From Polyangiaceae bacterium (GTDB lineage: Bacteria > Myxococcota_A > Polyangia > Polyangiales > Polyangiaceae), in assembly GCA_947475525.1 (NCBI GenBank), contig CANJMI010000001.1:186001-250000 (forward strand): a stretch of 64,000 nucleotides of DNA. The letters are read 5' to 3'. The position numbers were made by a program, and so were the translations under genes. The notes under the pieces are model-generated. The model was given only the letters and a program-made list of their open reading frames with translations. It had not been told where the DNA came from and did no database searches. Numbering within the stretch: position 1 is the first letter of the stretch; each line of letters opens with the position of its first letter. Positions 61,718-64,000 of this stretch are shown in pieces.

Positions 61718-62122
61718 TCAAGCCTGTTCGAGGGCGAGTCGGGCGGCCTGCTTTGCCCGGAAATCAGCGATGGCGCTCTTGATGGCATCTTCGGCGAGGA
61801 CCGAGCAATGGATCTTCACAGGGGGAAGGTTGAGCTCTTCGACGATCTGCGTGTTCTTGATCGTTGCGGCCTCGTCGATCGACTTGCCCTTGATCCACTC
61901 GGTGGCGAGCGACGACGAGGCGATAGCGGAGCCGCACCCGAAGGTCTTGAACTTCGCGTCTTCGATGATGCCGTTGTCGTTCACCCTGATTTGCAGGCGC
62001 ATGACGTCGCCGCAGGCGGGCGCGCCGACGAGCCCCGTTCCGACGTTCGCGTCTTCTTTGTCGAGCGTGCCGACGTTCCTCGGGTTCTCGTAGTGGTCGA
62101 TGACTTTTTCGCTGTAGGCCAT
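61718..62122 (-). CDS. iscU: Iron-sulfur scaffold IscU
   Basis: This 134-aa protein carries ligands Cys37 (PACGD), Asp39, Cys63 (FGCGSA) and Cys106 (KIHCSVL), plus the HscA-binding LPPVK at 99-103. It is the scaffold on which IscS-derived sulfur and iron make a [2Fe-2S] cluster. The gene lies 19 nt after iscS. Size and residues match classical IscU; there is no NifU-like C-terminal extension. Confidence 0.97.
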   Translation of the reverse strand: MAYSEKVIDHYENPRNVGTLDKEDANVGTGLVGAPACGDVMRLQIRVNDNGIIEDAKFKTFGCGSAIASSSLATEWIKGKSIDEAATIKNTQIVEELNLPPVKIHCSVLAEDAIKSAIADFRAKQAARLALEQA

Positions 62123-62141
62123 GGTTGTTTTCCTTCGTTCT

Positions 62142-63365
62142 TCAGTGTGCGGTCCACTGCACGGTGGTGAGGTCGATGCCTTCTTTGTGCATCTCCCAGA
62201 GGGGAGACATGTCGCGGAGTTTCCGGACCTTTTCGATCACGAGCTTCGCGACGTACTCGATTTCTTCGTCCGTCGTAAAGCGGCCGAGGCCGAAGCGGAT
62301 GGACGAGTGCGCGGCGTCGTCGGTGACGCCCATCGCGTGCAGTACGTAAGAGGGTTCGAGGCTTGCGCTCGTGCAAGCGGAGCCGCTGGAGACGGCGACG
62401 TCGTTTATCGCCATCAACATCGATTCGCCTTCGACGAAGCCGAACGACAGGTTCAGGTTGTTCGGCAAGCGGTGCTCGAACGAGCCGTTCATGTGCACTT
62501 CGTCGAGCGCAGACGTCAGGAGGTCGAGGAGGTGGTTGCGCTGTCCGCGGAAGCGCTCGGCTTCGGCGCGCCATTCAGCGGTCAGGAGCTCGCACGCTTT
62601 TCCGAAACCAACGATGCCCGGGACGTTCAACGTGCCGGAGCGCATCCCGAACTCGTGACCGCCGCCGTCCATTTCGGTCGCGATTCGAACCCGCGGCCTC
62701 GAGCGCCTCACGTAGAGCGCGCCAACGCCTTTCGGTCCGTAGAGCTTGTGCGCCGTAAGTGACGCGAGATCGACGTTCATCTCCTCGACGTCGAAGGGCG
62801 TCTTGCCGACACCCTGCACGGCATCGGAATGGAGGAGCACGCCGCGCTCACGCGTGATCGCCCCGATCTCCTTGATTGGCTGGATCGTGCCGACCTCGTT
62901 GTTCGCGAGCATGACGCTGACGAGGATGGTTTTGTCGGTGATCGCGCGGCGCACATCTTCCGGATCGATGCGACCCAGCTTGTCGACCCCGAGATAGGTC
63001 ACCTCGAAGCCTTCGACCTCGAGACGCTTGCACGTGTCGAGCACGGCTTTGTGCTCGATCTTCGTCGTGATGATGTGGTTGCCTTTGTCCCGATAGAAAT
63101 GGGCAACGCCTTTGATCGCGAGGTTGTTGCTCTCGGTCGCGCCGGAGGTGAAGACGATCTCCTTCGCCTTGCTTGCACCGATGAGCGTTGCCACCTGTTC
63201 GCGGGCCGTCGCGACGGCTTCGTCGGCGCTCCAGCCGAAGCTGTGGCTGCGACTCGCGGCATTGCCGAACACCTGCGTGAAGTAGGGCAGCATCGTCTCG
63301 ACTACGCGCGGGTCGGCCTGCGTGGTCGCGTGGTTATCCATGTAAATTGGGAGTTTGAGCGTCAT
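62142..63365 (-). CDS. iscS: Cysteine desulfurase IscS
   Basis: This 407-aa class V aminotransferase-fold enzyme has the PLP lysine Lys207 in [11 protein letters not shown], His105 stacking on PLP, and the mobile catalytic Cys331 in [10 protein letters not shown]. It turns L-cysteine into alanine plus a persulfide that is passed to IscU and other acceptors. The C-terminal ISC peptide ([13 protein letters not shown]) supports IscS rather than SufS or NifS. It overlaps the MerR gene by ATGA and precedes iscU by 19 nt. Confidence 0.97.
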   Translation of the reverse strand: MTLKLPIYMDNHATTQADPRVVETMLPYFTQVFGNAASRSHSFGWSADEAVATAREQVATLIGASKAKEIVFTSGATESNNLAIKGVAHFYRDKGNHIITTKIEHKAVLDTCKRLEVEGFEVTYLGVDKLGRIDPEDVRRAITDKTILVSVMLANNEVGTIQPIKEIGAITRERGVLLHSDAVQGVGKTPFDVEEMNVDLASLTAHKLYGPKGVGALYVRRSRPRVRIATEMDGGGHEFGMRSGTLNVPGIVGFGKACELLTAEWRAEAERFRGQRNHLLDLLTSALDEVHMNGSFEHRLPNNLNLSFGFVEGESMLMAINDVAVSSGSACTSASLEPSYVLHAMGVTDDAAHSSIRFGLGRFTTDEEIEYVAKLVIEKVRKLRDMSPLWEMHKEGIDLTTVQWTAH

Positions 63366-63949
63366 GGCTTTGGTTGTTCCGCGCTAGCGTGAAGCCCTGC
63401 GACGAGCTCCGGCTCGGGCTGGGCTTCATCGTGGTTCGTGCATTCGCTGCATGCCGCGACGAGCTCGCTTGGGTCGCAGGTGTGGCATGTGTCGAGGTAT
63501 TCGAGACTTGCGCCGACTTCGCGCTCCAGCGCCGAGAGTCGTGCGATTTGCGAGTGAACTTCTTCGAGTTTTTGTTGGTAGATCTGCCGAATTTGCCGCA
63601 TGGCCTCGGGGGCGCTCGGCGCCTGCTCCCAGAGCGCGAGGATCTGCTGGATTTGCCCGAGGCTCATGCCGAGCTCGTGGAGCTTGCCGACCCAGCGAAC
63701 CCGCGCGACCGCGTCTTTTCCGTAAAGGCGGTAACGCCCTTTCGAGCGGGTGTGCGGCTTCAGCAGTCCGACGCTCTCGTAATGGTGGATCGCTCGCACG
63801 GTCTTGCCGACCTCCCGCGCGAGGTCGCCGACCTGGAGCAGACCGGCGAACTCGGCGTCGTCGATCGGTGGCACGGACACCGGACCTGGGCCCCACACGT
63901 GGGCCGTGGCGGTCGAGCCAATCAGCGGGAGTCGGTGGAGGTTGGCCAT
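63362..63949 (-). CDS. MerR-family regulator with four-Cys C-terminal motif heading the isc operon
   Basis: This 195-aa protein starts at ATG 63949 after GTGAGGG. A nonhomologous ~38-residue N-tail is followed by the MerR HTH and wing ([38 protein letters not shown], 40-77), a hinge (MSLGQI), and a long dimer helix (118-150). The effector region ends with Cys155-x2-Cys158-x8-Cys167-x2-Cys170 and His173, well placed to hold a metal or Fe-S cluster. MerR proteins twist overspaced promoters. As first gene, ATGA-coupled to iscS, it stands where IscR (Rrf2) usually is. The regulatory role is inferred. Confidence 0.88.
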   Translation of the reverse strand: MANLHRLPLIGSTATAHVWGPGPVSVPPIDDAEFAGLLQVGDLAREVGKTVRAIHHYESVGLLKPHTRSKGRYRLYGKDAVARVRWVGKLHELGMSLGQIQQILALWEQAPSAPEAMRQIRQIYQQKLEEVHSQIARLSALEREVGASLEYLDTCHTCDPSELVAACSECTNHDEAQPEPELVAGLHASAEQPKP

Positions 63950-64000
63950 GGCGCAAAGACCCTCACGTTGACGTGCGGATTGGGGTCTGTCTAGCCGCCC

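Noticed and set aside
1-64000. tRNA, rRNA, riboswitch or phage/attachment sites
   Set aside because: I saw no cloverleaf, rRNA segment, conserved riboswitch core or integrase. Short or degenerate structures could be missed without a covariance search.

Overview
The window is high-GC, almost fully coding DNA with no tRNA, rRNA, integrase or transposase. It looks like the chromosome of a member of Myxococcota, probably a Polyangia-type myxobacterium. The supporting signs are many short Cys-rich lipoproteins whose signal peptides are followed by Gly- or Ser/Thr-rich linkers, a DUF4215-type Cys-rich repeat, a MYXO-CTERM-like C-terminal tail, Kelch and RCC1 lipoproteins, FHA-GGDEF and PilZ signalling proteins, and frequent GTG/TTG starts with ATGA-type overlaps. 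The assignment rests on gene style only.

Layout. 1-3126 (minus): a partial LuxE-like acyl-protein synthetase, a class III aminotransferase and an FHA-GGDEF diguanylate cyclase. 3264-5824 (minus): a compact four-gene operon (lipoprotein, HEAT protein, DUF4149-like membrane protein, small protein). 6038-10455 (plus): Kelch lipoprotein, priA and 5-formyltetrahydrofolate cyclo-ligase. 10554-16671: a small basic protein, a PilZ protein, an extensin-like peptidase with a long internal insertion, a TerB-like protein, a lipoprotein/outer-membrane pair and a GyrI-like protein. 16854-25509: thioredoxin, RecD2, an M1 aminopeptidase-HEAT fusion, enoyl-CoA hydratase, ApbE and HemE with a strong terminator. 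25782-31868: lipoproteins flanking a MoxR / VWA-DUF2201 / repeat-protein module.

31969-50600 is largely a surface-polysaccharide region: a GT-C type transferase, two copies of an AsnB-like amidotransferase (one lacking its 5' part), a SASA esterase, GDP-mannose 4,6-dehydratase, a large VCBS/FG-GAP secreted protein, an O-antigen polymerase/ligase with a helical C-terminus, a PilZ protein, a GT4 glycosyltransferase and a WecA/TagO-type initiating transferase. A tail fragment of the RCC1 gene lies beside the full asnB, which shows that the two asnB copies come from a tandem duplication.

50597-56917 is the highlight: a complete lasso-peptide biosynthetic cluster. It has a nucleotidyltransferase and a PqqD-like B1 on the plus strand; B2 protease, C cyclase, precursor A and an HPr-kinase-like K in a tight minus-strand operon; and a divergent ABC exporter D. 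The 61-aa precursor carries the leader signature Y-x2-P-x-L-x3-G-x5-T exactly. It predicts a 16-residue core, AAAGTVGDGGAGLQPA, with an Ala1-Asp8 eight-residue ring. The kinase is unexplained because the core has no serine.

56994-58382 is a Cys-rich lipoprotein. 58477-63949 (minus) is an ISC iron-sulfur operon (iscS-iscU-iscA-hscB-hscA-fdx) headed by a MerR-family regulator with a four-cysteine tail, where an IscR (Rrf2 family) is usually found.
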